DNA of 7,391 nt, taken from assembly GCA_001897035.1 (NCBI GenBank), contig MKRS01000506.1, forward strand, positions 1 to 7,391, written 5' to 3'. The DNA comes from Bacteroidales bacterium 45-6. GTDB taxonomy: Bacteria; Bacteroidota; Bacteroidia; Bacteroidales; Dysgonomonadaceae. Made by a program: the position numbers and the translations under genes. Positions 1 through 6,631 of the stretch are shown here, in pieces; within the stretch, counting starts at the first letter, position 1, and every line of letters starts with the position of its first letter. The notes under the pieces were generated by a model. It was not told the origin of the DNA and searched no databases. It saw only the letters and a program-made list of their open reading frames with translations.

Positions 1-1069
1 TATTGCGGAACCAATCGGCCGTGTTGCTTTCAAAACGCACCTGGCCCAGGCTGTCGCCCAAGCTCCTGTCCCACCCTCCGTGAAACCAAGGACCAAACAC
101 AATCCGGCAGTTGGCAGCAGGGCTTTGCCTGCGGATTTCCTTGTAGGCATTCCAAGCACCGTAGCAGTCTTCGGCATCAAACAACCCTCCGACAACCAGT
201 ACCGCCGGTTTCAAATCCCGGCAGGCATTTGCCGCCGACCGGGCTTTCCACCAATCGTCGTAATCAGGATGCCGCATCATGTCGCTCCAAAAAGGCCGGG
301 TGTCTTTAAAATAAGTGTCGGTCAGTTGTTTCAGCGATTTATTTTTAAAGAAATCGTAATCGTTGCCCGTATAATTGACGGTCGATTGCGCCCATTCGGT
401 GGTCTGTTTTTTTCGTATCTGGTCGAAAGTGTCCATGAAGCTGAAGGCATCTTTCAGGAAAAATGCCCCGTTATGGTGAAAATCATCTCCTATAAACCAG
501 TTGAAAACAGGAGCTTGCGGACTCACGGCTTTGATAGCGGGATGGTTGGCTGCGCCCGCCATCAAGGCATAAAACCCAGGATAAGAAATGCCATACACCC
601 CGATCCGGCCGTTGTTGTGGCTCAAATTCTTGACCAGCCAATCGGCAGTGTCATACGAATCGCTGGCTTCGTCTATCTCCATTCCTTTTTTGTGGGCAAG
701 GAAAGGGCGGATATTCTCGTATTGCCCTTCGCTCATAAAACGTCCGCGCACATCCTGGAAGACAAAAATATATCCCCGTTGGGAATAGGGAAACAGGTTT
801 TCGGACAAGGCATCCGGCATTCCGGCAGCCTCTCCATACGGCCCGCTGGAATACGGAGTCCGGTTGATAAGTATCGGGTGATTCTGGGTGGTATCTTTGG
901 GAGAATAGACGGCTGTGAAGAGCTTCACTCCATCCCGCATCGGGATCATGTATTCCTTTTTGGTGTAATGGGCGAGCACCCATTGGAGCGGGTCGCTTTG
1001 GGCATAAATGCAAAACAGGGCAACTAACCAAAAACAAGTGGCAAGGACGATTCTCTTTGAATGCTTCAT
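1..1069 (-). CDS. CocE/NonD family serine hydrolase, exported (X-Pro dipeptidyl-peptidase / alpha-amino acid ester hydrolase type), C-terminus beyond window
   Basis: The minus frame from ATG 1069-1067 stays open for 356 codons to the left edge. The protein begins with a Sec-type signal peptide: MKHSKR, a hydrophobic core at about 7-22, and a likely cut after A23 (IYA|QS), so it should be periplasmic or outer-surface. An alpha/beta-hydrolase fold follows. All three catalytic residues are visible: nucleophile Ser162 in YGISYPGF, Asp298 in GGLFDAEDCYGA, and His330 in GPWFHGGW. Other family motifs are MRDGVKLFTAVYSP (44-57), INRTPY (68-73) and FQDVRGRFMSEG (104-115). These match the S15/CocE group, closest by motif to alpha-amino acid ester hydrolases (usually about 600-650 aa), which cleave or transfer acyl groups at esters and amides of alpha-amino acids. 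The missing part should hold the helical-cap remainder and the beta-sandwich domain. The fold and triad are secure; the natural substrate (peptide, ester or beta-lactam side chain) is not. Confidence 0.93.
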   Translation of the reverse strand, partial: MKHSKRIVLATCFWLVALFCIYAQSDPLQWVLAHYTKKEYMIPMRDGVKLFTAVYSPKDTTQNHPILINRTPYSSGPYGEAAGMPDALSENLFPYSQRGYIFVFQDVRGRFMSEGQYENIRPFLAHKKGMEIDEASDSYDTADWLVKNLSHNNGRIGVYGISYPGFYALMAGAANHPAIKAVSPQAPVFNWFIGDDFHHNGAFFLKDAFSFMDTFDQIRKKQTTEWAQSTVNYTGNDYDFFKNKSLKQLTDTYFKDTRPFWSDMMRHPDYDDWWKARSAANACRDLKPAVLVVGGLFDAEDCYGAWNAYKEIRRQSPAANCRIVFGPWFHGGWDRSLGDSLGQVRFESNTADWFRN

Positions 1070-1107
1070 CGTATCAAGGTTTACGGATGGGAAAAATAGC
1101 TTTTTCG

Positions 1108-1115
1108 CAAAGTTA
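1108..1115 (-). promoter_or_regulatory. Bacteroidota -7 promoter element for the CocE-type hydrolase gene
   Basis: On the minus strand this reads TAACTTTG, an exact match to the Bacteroidota consensus TAnnTTTG, 38 bases upstream of the start codon. A TTTG at 1143-1140 could be the -33 element, but the 24-base gap is a little longer than the usual 19-21. Transcription would start near 1100, giving a leader of about 30 bases. The start lacks a Shine-Dalgarno sequence, as is normal in this phylum. Confidence 0.6.
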
Positions 1116-1263
1116 AATATATAATTCTGATAAGTAATGCAAATTATTCATAGTCGTATAAAAATTCTAAGCGTTAAGACACAATAACACGACGTTTTGT
1201 GTAAACAATTTAATCGGCTGATATTTCTTAAGCAATAAGAATGATTTGTTGTCGTGAAATGTG

Positions 1264-1340
1264 TGAGCTGATAGCCAATAGCTGTTAGCTTTTAGCCATT
1301 AGCTCTTTCTAACATCTATCAGCTAATAGCTAAATGCTAT
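1264..1340. repeat. 77-bp array of eleven imperfect 7-bp units (TAGC/GCTA type)
   Basis: Read on the minus strand from 1340, the sequence divides without gaps into eleven 7-base units, such as TTAGCTA, TTAGCTG, ATAGATG, GAGCTAA, TGGCTAA and CAGCTAT. The phase never breaks over 77 bases. The first five units carry TAG at positions 2-4 and most of the remaining six carry GCTA at 3-6, so the array is roughly self-complementary. An exact 9-bp inverted repeat, AGCTGATAG (1266-1274) and CTATCAGCT (1316-1324), brackets the centre, with a smaller GTTAG/CTAAC pair (1284-1288 and 1309-1313) inside. The function is unknown. It could be a hairpin-forming intergenic repeat, a variable-number repeat or a degenerate protein-binding array. 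Confidence 0.8.
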
Positions 1341-1362
1341 GCTTCGCATCAAAAGAATACGG

Positions 1363-1402
1363 CAATTTATTGTTGCATTTATTTAGAAATAAATTGTTGC
1401 AT
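1363..1402. repeat. Short inverted repeat with interleaved direct repeat
   Basis: CAATTTATT (1363-1371) is the exact reverse complement of AATAAATTG (1388-1396), separated by 16 bases. Directly after each arm, or sharing its last base, stands the direct repeat GTTGCAT (1372-1378 and 1396-1402). The pair lies just upstream of the doubtful ORF at 1415. It could be a weak hairpin or an operator-like site. No T-run follows on either strand, so it is not a normal terminator. Confidence 0.45.
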
Positions 1403-1414
1403 GTGGAATGGCAG

Positions 1415-1726
1415 ATGGATTTGCTTTTTTTATATCTTCATGGCCTTGTAAAGATAGCGAAAGGAATATGGAAAACTCGACTCAAACAACGTGCCACCCG
1501 GGTAAGGTTTCAGGAAACGCTGTCGCCCGTGCCAGATGGCCGCTATGCTATCGAATACACAAGATCCGAAAACTGGCGGGTGCATATCGATGCCGAATCG
1601 TACTTTTTTCAAGAAGGAAAAAGTGCAAAATACCAGAAGGCAAAATACGGGGGAATGAAGGTCGATAACAAAGGAAACAGACTCTTGATAGGACTTTTTC
1701 AGAATCCTGACGACAAGATCGAGTGA
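1415..1726 (+). CDS. Hypothetical small protein, possibly a gene remnant
   Basis: I do not recognise this family. The plus frame ending at TGA 1724-1726 looks coding in its second half, from about base 1485. Codon choice there resembles the neighbouring genes (GAT, GCC, ATC, CAG, AAG). The peptide is plausible for a small soluble fold rich in aromatic and charged residues, with segments DGRYAIEYTRSENWRVHID, YFFQEGKSAKY and YGGMKVDNKGNRLLIGLF. The first half, MDLLFLYLHGLVKIAKGIWK, is much less gene-like. ATG 1415 is chosen because the earlier in-frame ATG at 1334 lies inside the repeat array. Another ATG at 1468, preceded by AAAGGAAT, lies in a different frame (MENSTQTT...); a single frameshift near 1490 would join it to the good C-terminal frame. 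The locus may therefore be a frameshifted or decayed gene. No -7 box is evident upstream. The product would be 103 residues, predicted cytoplasmic. Confidence 0.4.
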   Translation: MDLLFLYLHGLVKIAKGIWKTRLKQRATRVRFQETLSPVPDGRYAIEYTRSENWRVHIDAESYFFQEGKSAKYQKAKYGGMKVDNKGNRLLIGLFQNPDDKIE

Positions 1727-1859
1727 ACCTCAAGAGTAATCAAAATCTTCAGAGAAGTTCGTTCATTTCGTATTGAGAGTATCCCCACAAACAAGCTTCC
1801 AGCGCCATTCATGCCAATATTTATAATGGGCGAGTGCGATTTAACAAAAATGCAAACAG

Positions 1860-1901
1860 AAAAAAAGGTTGCCTTTGAAGATTCATTCTCAGGCAACCTT
1901 T
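1860..1901 (-). terminator. Rho-independent terminator of the amino acid permease gene
   Basis: AAAGGTTGCC (1864-1873) and GGCAACCTTT (1892-1901) form a perfect 10-bp stem around an 18-base loop. On the minus strand the stem runs straight into seven T residues (1866-1860). It starts 24 bases past the stop codon of the permease gene. On the plus strand the stem is not followed by a T-run, so it should act mainly on the minus-strand transcript. Confidence 0.88.
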
Positions 1902-1925
1902 AAGTTATACGAATGCAATAAAGAC

Positions 1926-3623
1926 TTAGCCCTTCAGACTCCTACCCTTCATCACATATTTTCTATATCCGAAAAATGCAATGTGAACAGCAGCAAAAAT
2001 GAGTGAAAAATAAAACAATGGCTTATCGTCTGCTTTGAAATAGAAATGGTGGAGCAAAGCCACAATTATCAAAACAACGGATAAAACGATTCCACTCAGT
2101 CCAACCCAGCGGTTGGCTTGCGGCAAGGTGTCCGATTGCTTACTGGTGAGATAACTATGTTTCACGCTGTAAAGCAAATAAATATCTAATCCGACAATCA
2201 TCCACACAATCAGACGGATCCATGTATCGAACGGAAGAAACACCATCATGAAGAAACATACGCCTATTCCGAGAATTGGCACGAGCGGCACAAGCGGCGT
2301 TTTAAAGGCACGCGGCGCATTGGGCATTGTCTTGCGCATCACCATAACGCCGATGCAGACCAAGATAAATGCAAACAAGGTTCCTATGCTTGTCATTTCG
2401 CCCACCACTCTTCCCGGCACGAAGGCCGAAAAGACACTCACGAGCACCAAAAAGAAAAGGTTTGACTTGAAAGGAGTTTTGAACTTGGAATGCACTTTCG
2501 AGAATGTTTTGGGGATCAGCCCGTCTTTACTCATCGAATAGAACACCCGACTCTGCCCCATCAGCAGCACAAGGATCACAGAAGCGTATCCAAGCAGGAT
2601 GGCGACAATGATGAAAGTATTGAGCCAGGGATAAGCGGGTGTCACCACGCCGTTGGCACCCATCTGGCCCATGTTTTGAATGGCAGTGGCCACAGGCGCC
2701 AAGTGGCTTCCTGCATCGCCCGAAGCAAAGGCGGTGTATTTGACCACCCCGGTCATCACATAAGCAAAAATCACATACAGCACCGTGCAGATCAGCAGGG
2801 AACCTAAAATCCCGATCGGCATCGATTTCTTCGGGTTTTTCGTTTCCTGAGCTGCCGTGCTCACCGCATCAAACCCGATGTAAGCAAAAAATACGACCGC
2901 AGCAGCACGAACAACCCCCGACCAACCGAAGCTACCGAATTCGCCCGTATTTTCGGGGATGAAAGGCACAAGGTTTTCCGGACGCACATATTTGAAACCA
3001 ACAACGATGAATGTCAATACGATAGCTACTTTGAGAAGGACGATGATCCCGTTGAAAAACGAAGACTCGCTCGTCCCTTTAATCAAGATCAACGATGTGA
3101 CAGTCACGATAAACACGGCAGGAAGGTTTATCATTCCGTATACCACCTGACCTCCAACCATGGCTGTGTCAAACGGTGTCATGGTCAATTCGGGAGGCAA
3201 GGCTACCCCGAAAACAGAAAACAAAGCCTTCAGATAGCCCGACCAACTGGAAGCAACCGTTGCCGCACCCACTGCATATTCGAGCACCAAGTCCCAGCCG
3301 ATGATCCAAGCGACAAATTCGCCCATCGTGGCATAGGAATAGGTGTAGGCACTGCCCGCAACAGGAATCATGGAGGCGAATTCCGCATAGCAGAGGCCTG
3401 CGAATCCGCACCCCAAAGCAGCAATGATGAAAGAAATCACGATGGCCGGGCCCGCATAATTGGCGGCAGCCATTCCCGTGATGGAAAACAATCCCGCACC
3501 AATGATGGCCCCGATGCCCAAAGCGATCAATCCCCATGAGCCAAGAGATTTCTTTAAAGTATGTTCTCCGCTGTGATTTGCTTCGTGCAACAGTTCTGAT
3601 AGAGGTTTTCGTTCAAACAGCAT
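1926..3623 (-). CDS. APC-superfamily amino acid permease, CAT (cationic amino acid transporter) type
   Basis: This encodes a 565-residue integral membrane transporter with about 12-14 hydrophobic helices, expected to import amino acids by proton symport across the inner membrane. Helix 1 carries the substrate-backbone motif GIGAIIGAG (36-44). GLCYAEFASMIPVAGSAYTYSY (76-97) and GWDLVLEYAVGAA (109-121) are typical of helices 3-4 in the CAT family (YfnA/GkApcT-like). FFAYIGFDAVSTAAQETKNPKKSMP (245-269) spans the broken helix 6, and GQSRVFYSMSKDGLIP (356-371) is the conserved loop after helix 8. Lys198 in the fifth helix aligns, as far as I can judge, with the lysine that replaces the sodium site in proton-coupled GkApcT. 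Two extra helices follow at 506-526 and about 536-553. An in-frame ATG lies 37 codons upstream, but that extension contains the -7 promoter box, so M at 3623 is preferred. The gene is monocistronic: own promoter, own terminator. Substrate specificity cannot be read from the sequence. Confidence 0.95.
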   Translation of the reverse strand: MLFERKPLSELLHEANHSGEHTLKKSLGSWGLIALGIGAIIGAGLFSITGMAAANYAGPAIVISFIIAALGCGFAGLCYAEFASMIPVAGSAYTYSYATMGEFVAWIIGWDLVLEYAVGAATVASSWSGYLKALFSVFGVALPPELTMTPFDTAMVGGQVVYGMINLPAVFIVTVTSLILIKGTSESSFFNGIIVLLKVAIVLTFIVVGFKYVRPENLVPFIPENTGEFGSFGWSGVVRAAAVVFFAYIGFDAVSTAAQETKNPKKSMPIGILGSLLICTVLYVIFAYVMTGVVKYTAFASGDAGSHLAPVATAIQNMGQMGANGVVTPAYPWLNTFIIVAILLGYASVILVLLMGQSRVFYSMSKDGLIPKTFSKVHSKFKTPFKSNLFFLVLVSVFSAFVPGRVVGEMTSIGTLFAFILVCIGVMVMRKTMPNAPRAFKTPLVPLVPILGIGVCFFMMVFLPFDTWIRLIVWMIVGLDIYLLYSVKHSYLTSKQSDTLPQANRWVGLSGIVLSVVLIIVALLHHFYFKADDKPLFYFSLIFAAVHIAFFGYRKYVMKGRSLKG

Positions 3624-3648
3624 ATCGTTTTGATTAAATATTCGATGG

Positions 3649-3656
3649 CAAAGATA
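3649..3656 (-). promoter_or_regulatory. Bacteroidota -7 promoter element for the amino acid permease gene
   Basis: The minus strand reads TATCTTTG, an exact TAnnTTTG match, 25 bases upstream of the chosen start codon at 3623. Transcription from here would start near 3642, inside the longer open frame, which argues against the upstream in-frame ATG. No clear -33 TTTG was found at normal spacing. Confidence 0.6.
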
Positions 3657-3750
3657 TACAAACGAAAGCAAGAATAAGCGTAGATAGTCCAAAAAGATAG
3701 AAAAATATAAAACAGCGGGGCGTATCGTCATCAAAAATACACCTCAAAGG

Positions 3751-3788
3751 AAAAAGCTGCTCCGAAAACTTACCCGGAACAGCTTTTT
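3751..3788 (-). terminator. Rho-independent terminator of hppA
   Basis: AAAAAGCTG (3751-3759) pairs with CAGCTTTTT (3780-3788). After one C/A mismatch the stem continues with TCCG (3761-3764) and CGGA (3775-3778), closing a 10-base loop. Read on the minus strand, the hairpin ends in TTTTT (3755-3751), 22 bases past the hppA stop. It separates hppA from the permease gene that follows in the same direction. Confidence 0.78.
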
Positions 3789-3810
3789 CAAAAAAAAACG
3801 GTAGTATCAA

Positions 3811-6243
3811 CTATTTCTCAATACGCATCTTATAGAACGACCGCCACACAAAAACAAGTGCGATCACCAAGAACACCACTCCAAAATAGGGTGCAGACCC
3901 CCGGAAGTTCTCGCTGATGGCAATTTCCATAGCCAAGAGTCCGAACAGTGTCGTGAACTTGATGATGGGATTCAATGCCACGGACGAAGTGTCCTTAAAC
4001 GGGTCGCCCACCGTGTCGCCCACCACCATCGCATCGTGGAGTTCGGTGCCTTTAGCCTTCAAATCCACTTCCACCACCTTCTTTGCATTGTCCCAAGCAC
4101 CTCCGGCATTGGCCATGAAAACAGCTTGGAACAAGCCGAACACGGCAATCGCAATCAGGTAACTGATAAACAAGGCCACGGCGTGAATGCCCCCGATCCC
4201 CGAAGGAGAGGAAAGGCAAGCAAATGCCAAGGCAAAGAAAAATACGGAGATAAAAATATTGAACATCCCCTTCTGGGCATATTGCGTGCAAATCTTCACC
4301 ACTTCGGTGGAAGACTTTTCGTCTGCCTTTTTAGGCGAATTGGGGTCAAGGTTGATGTGCTGCTTGATGTACTCGACAGCGCGGAAAGCACCCGTGGTGA
4401 CGGCTTGCGCGGAAGCACCCGTGAACCAGTAAACCACCGCTCCTCCAAGGATGAACCCGAGGATGGTATAAGGATTCAACAAGTTGAGAATATCCTCCGG
4501 CCTCACGCGAAGCGTCTTTTGAATCATCAGTATGAGTGAAAAAATCATGGTCGTGGCACCCACCACCGCCGTTCCGATCAAGACCGGTTTGGCCGTGGCC
4601 TTGAAGGTGTTTCCCGCACCGTCGTTAGCTTCGAGATAATATTTCGACTTCTCAAAATCGGGCTTGAACCCAAAATCCTTTTCGATTTCACCAGCAACAT
4701 CGGGAATTTCTTCAATCAGCGACAGCTCATACACCGACTGCGCATTGTCGGTCACCGGGCCGTAGCTGTCCACCGCAATCGTCACCGGCCCCATGCCCAG
4801 CAACCCGAAAGCAACCAACCCGAAAGCAAATATGGAAGGATAGACCATGATAAGATCCAAGCCCATCGTGCTGAAAAGGTAGGCCACAAACATCAGGAAG
4901 AAAAACACCAAGCCCATCCAGAATGCGCTGAAGTTGCCAGCCACAAAACCCGAGAGAATCACCAGCGATGCGCCGCCTTCTTTTCCGGCATTCACCACCT
5001 CGTTCACATGGGCTGATTTGGGCGAAGTAAACAACTTCGTGAATTCAGGAATCACAGCTCCTCCAATCGTCCCGCAACTGATGATAGCAGAAAGGATCCA
5101 CCACATGTCGGTATTCCCGTTCAGGTTGGGAATCAGCACATAGCTTGCGCAGAATGTCACCCCAATGGAAAGCAGGGAAGTGATCCACACCAAGTTGGTC
5201 AGGGGTTGCTCGAAGTCCAAGTCGTCGCTGTCGCCATACTTAGCCTTGCTAATAATTCCATTGATCCAAAACGACACAACTGAGGTGATAATCATCAGGA
5301 TACGCATCACAAAGATCCAGGTCAGCAACTCGATTTGCAGTTCGGCAGTCAATGCACTGTTGCCAACCACACCCACCGCCAGAAGGATAAACGAGATCAG
5401 CGCAACGCCCGTCACTCCATACGTTTCAAATCCGTCGGCTGTCGGGCCAACGCTGTCGCCGGCATTGTCGCCCGTACAGTCCGCGATAACGCCCGGATTG
5501 CGGGGATCGTCTTCCCCTATCTTGAAAACGACCTTCATCAGGTCGGAACCAATATCAGCAATTTTAGTAAAAATCCCCCCGGCAATGCGCAAGGCAGATG
5601 CTCCAAGCGATTCCCCGATGGCAAAGCCGATGAAACATGCCCCGGCCAAATGTCCGGGCATGAGCAACAAGATGACCAGCATCAGGATCAATTCGACACA
5701 AATAAGCACCACCCCGATGCTCATCCCTGCATTTAGCGGAATATTCAGCAAGTCGAGGGGTTTTCTCTTGAGCGAAGCAAAAGCCATGCGCGCATTGGCC
5801 AACGTATTCATCCGGATACCGAAGGCGGCAACTGAATAGGAGCCGAGAATACCGACCACTGTCCAGGTGAGGATCAAAAGCACGCCACCAATCCCGAACA
5901 AGCTTTCACCGTTATGATCCTTTGCCAGGAAACCAAAATAACCGGCAACAGCAGATCCAATAAACAAAAATAAGATAGCAAGGAATTTCCCTTGTTGCCT
6001 CAGGTAGGCCGAACAGGTCTTGTAGATGACATCCGAAATCTCCAACATCGCCTTGTGGGCTGGAATCTTCTTGATTTTCAAAAAATGGTAGAATCCGAAC
6101 AACAAGCCGAGTAGCGTTATCAGAAAGCCCCAATACAGGATACCTTCATGCTTTATGCCTTCAGGCACTTTTAGGTCGGCCTCGCTACCCCATGACAATA
6201 GGGGCAAGACCAGCATCGTGAAAAGAACAAGCAGCTTTTTCAT
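3811..6243 (-). CDS. hppA: Membrane-bound ion-pumping pyrophosphatase, divergent Na+-regulated H+-PPase type
   Basis: The 810-residue protein hydrolyses cytoplasmic pyrophosphate and couples this to ion transport across the inner membrane. Active-site motifs are intact: TKIADIGSD (226-234; K227, D230, D234), EDDPRNPGVIADCTGDNAGD (244-263), DSYGPVTDNA (492-501), GNTFKATAK (544-552), GGAWDNAKK (714-722) and VVGDTVGDPFKDTS (740-753), with N758 and K762 beyond. Gate residues D270 and E273 (DGFE) hold the Glu one turn earlier than in plant H+-PPases. K548 sits where K+-dependent enzymes have Ala, which predicts K+ independence. The usual DX7KXE signature is altered: one residue is missing and its Glu is absent. 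Together these fit the divergent H+-PPase subfamily of Chlorobium limicola and Cellulomonas fimi; that assignment is inferred. The loop 501-543 is about 19 residues longer than usual. Residues 1-20 resemble a signal peptide. M at 6243 is chosen over an in-frame ATG 22 codons upstream, because MKKLLVLF is a natural signal start and the extension is A/T-rich and uncharacteristic. Confidence 0.96.
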   Translation of the reverse strand: MKKLLVLFTMLVLPLLSWGSEADLKVPEGIKHEGILYWGFLITLLGLLFGFYHFLKIKKIPAHKAMLEISDVIYKTCSAYLRQQGKFLAILFLFIGSAVAGYFGFLAKDHNGESLFGIGGVLLILTWTVVGILGSYSVAAFGIRMNTLANARMAFASLKRKPLDLLNIPLNAGMSIGVVLICVELILMLVILLLMPGHLAGACFIGFAIGESLGASALRIAGGIFTKIADIGSDLMKVVFKIGEDDPRNPGVIADCTGDNAGDSVGPTADGFETYGVTGVALISFILLAVGVVGNSALTAELQIELLTWIFVMRILMIITSVVSFWINGIISKAKYGDSDDLDFEQPLTNLVWITSLLSIGVTFCASYVLIPNLNGNTDMWWILSAIISCGTIGGAVIPEFTKLFTSPKSAHVNEVVNAGKEGGASLVILSGFVAGNFSAFWMGLVFFFLMFVAYLFSTMGLDLIMVYPSIFAFGLVAFGLLGMGPVTIAVDSYGPVTDNAQSVYELSLIEEIPDVAGEIEKDFGFKPDFEKSKYYLEANDGAGNTFKATAKPVLIGTAVVGATTMIFSLILMIQKTLRVRPEDILNLLNPYTILGFILGGAVVYWFTGASAQAVTTGAFRAVEYIKQHINLDPNSPKKADEKSSTEVVKICTQYAQKGMFNIFISVFFFALAFACLSSPSGIGGIHAVALFISYLIAIAVFGLFQAVFMANAGGAWDNAKKVVEVDLKAKGTELHDAMVVGDTVGDPFKDTSSVALNPIIKFTTLFGLLAMEIAISENFRGSAPYFGVVFLVIALVFVWRSFYKMRIEK

Positions 6244-6374
6244 AAGATGGTAAATTGAAGTAAGATAGTTAACAATATATATCGACGTATTTGATAAATA
6301 ATACATCAAACTATTTTCCTTTTTCTATAATTACCATTAAAAAACAACCCTTTTACATTGATACTGCTAATGTA

Positions 6375-6382
6375 CAAAATTA
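6375..6382 (-). promoter_or_regulatory. Candidate -7 promoter element for hppA
   Basis: The minus strand reads TAATTTTG, matching TAnnTTTG. It lies 131 bases upstream of the hppA start, so the mRNA would carry a leader of about 125 bases, longer than for the other genes here. No good -33 element was found. In A/T-rich DNA such a match can arise by chance, so the call is tentative. Confidence 0.4.
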
Positions 6383-6631
6383 CTTTCTGAGTGGAGGAAT
6401 AAATCGCCTTAAAAATGGCATTTTTTCATAGCCAAACTATTATTTATTATGAATTTACATACGCAATTTTATCACCGCGAAGGCTTTTCACCGCAACAAG
6501 AACAAATTTCCATAACAACAAGCCATACAACAATCGGAATGTTAGATTTTCCACTGTTTGGAAAACAATTTATCACCTCCCAATTTACAAACCTGAAGCA
6601 CCCAAAAGAAGGGCATTCAAAAAATATTCTT

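Larger units (their letters stand above)
1070..1414. other. Intergenic region with repeats, no convincing gene
   Basis: This 345-base stretch lies upstream of the hydrolase gene. It holds the -7 box near 1110, an A/T-rich part with no recognisable signal (about 1144-1260), the 7-bp-phased array (1264-1340) and the short inverted repeat at 1363-1396. A plus-strand reading frame opens at 1334 inside the array, but its first part does not look coding. Confidence 0.6.

Noticed and set aside
80..1027. Long plus-strand open frame of 315 codons
   Set aside because: It is antisense to the hydrolase gene, whose product carries a full catalytic triad and signal peptide. The plus-strand peptide matches no family I know.
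651..1037. Minus-strand frame of 128 codons
   Set aside because: It is an out-of-frame shadow of the hydrolase, which starts at 1069 and runs off the window edge.
1264..1340. CRISPR array
   Set aside because: The units are 7 bases with no spacers, so this is a short-period repeat.
1699..1896. 65-codon minus-strand frame between the small ORF and the permease
   Set aside because: It overlaps the permease terminator hairpin, has no promoter or family resemblance, and runs into the opposing ORF.
3624..3734. 37-codon N-terminal extension of the permease
   Set aside because: It contains the TATCTTTG promoter box, and the APC family needs no such leader. MLFERKPLSELL at 3623 is a natural start.
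3751..3800. Terminator acting on the plus strand
   Set aside because: On the plus strand the hairpin is followed by A residues, and there is no plus-strand gene upstream to terminate.
5165..5839. 224-codon plus-strand frame, and other plus-strand frames within 3917-5839
   Set aside because: They are antisense to conserved HppA motifs, with Ser/Pro/Ile-rich nonsense composition.
6244..6309. 22-codon N-terminal extension of HppA
   Set aside because: It is A/T-rich and precedes a clean signal-like start MKKLLVLF.
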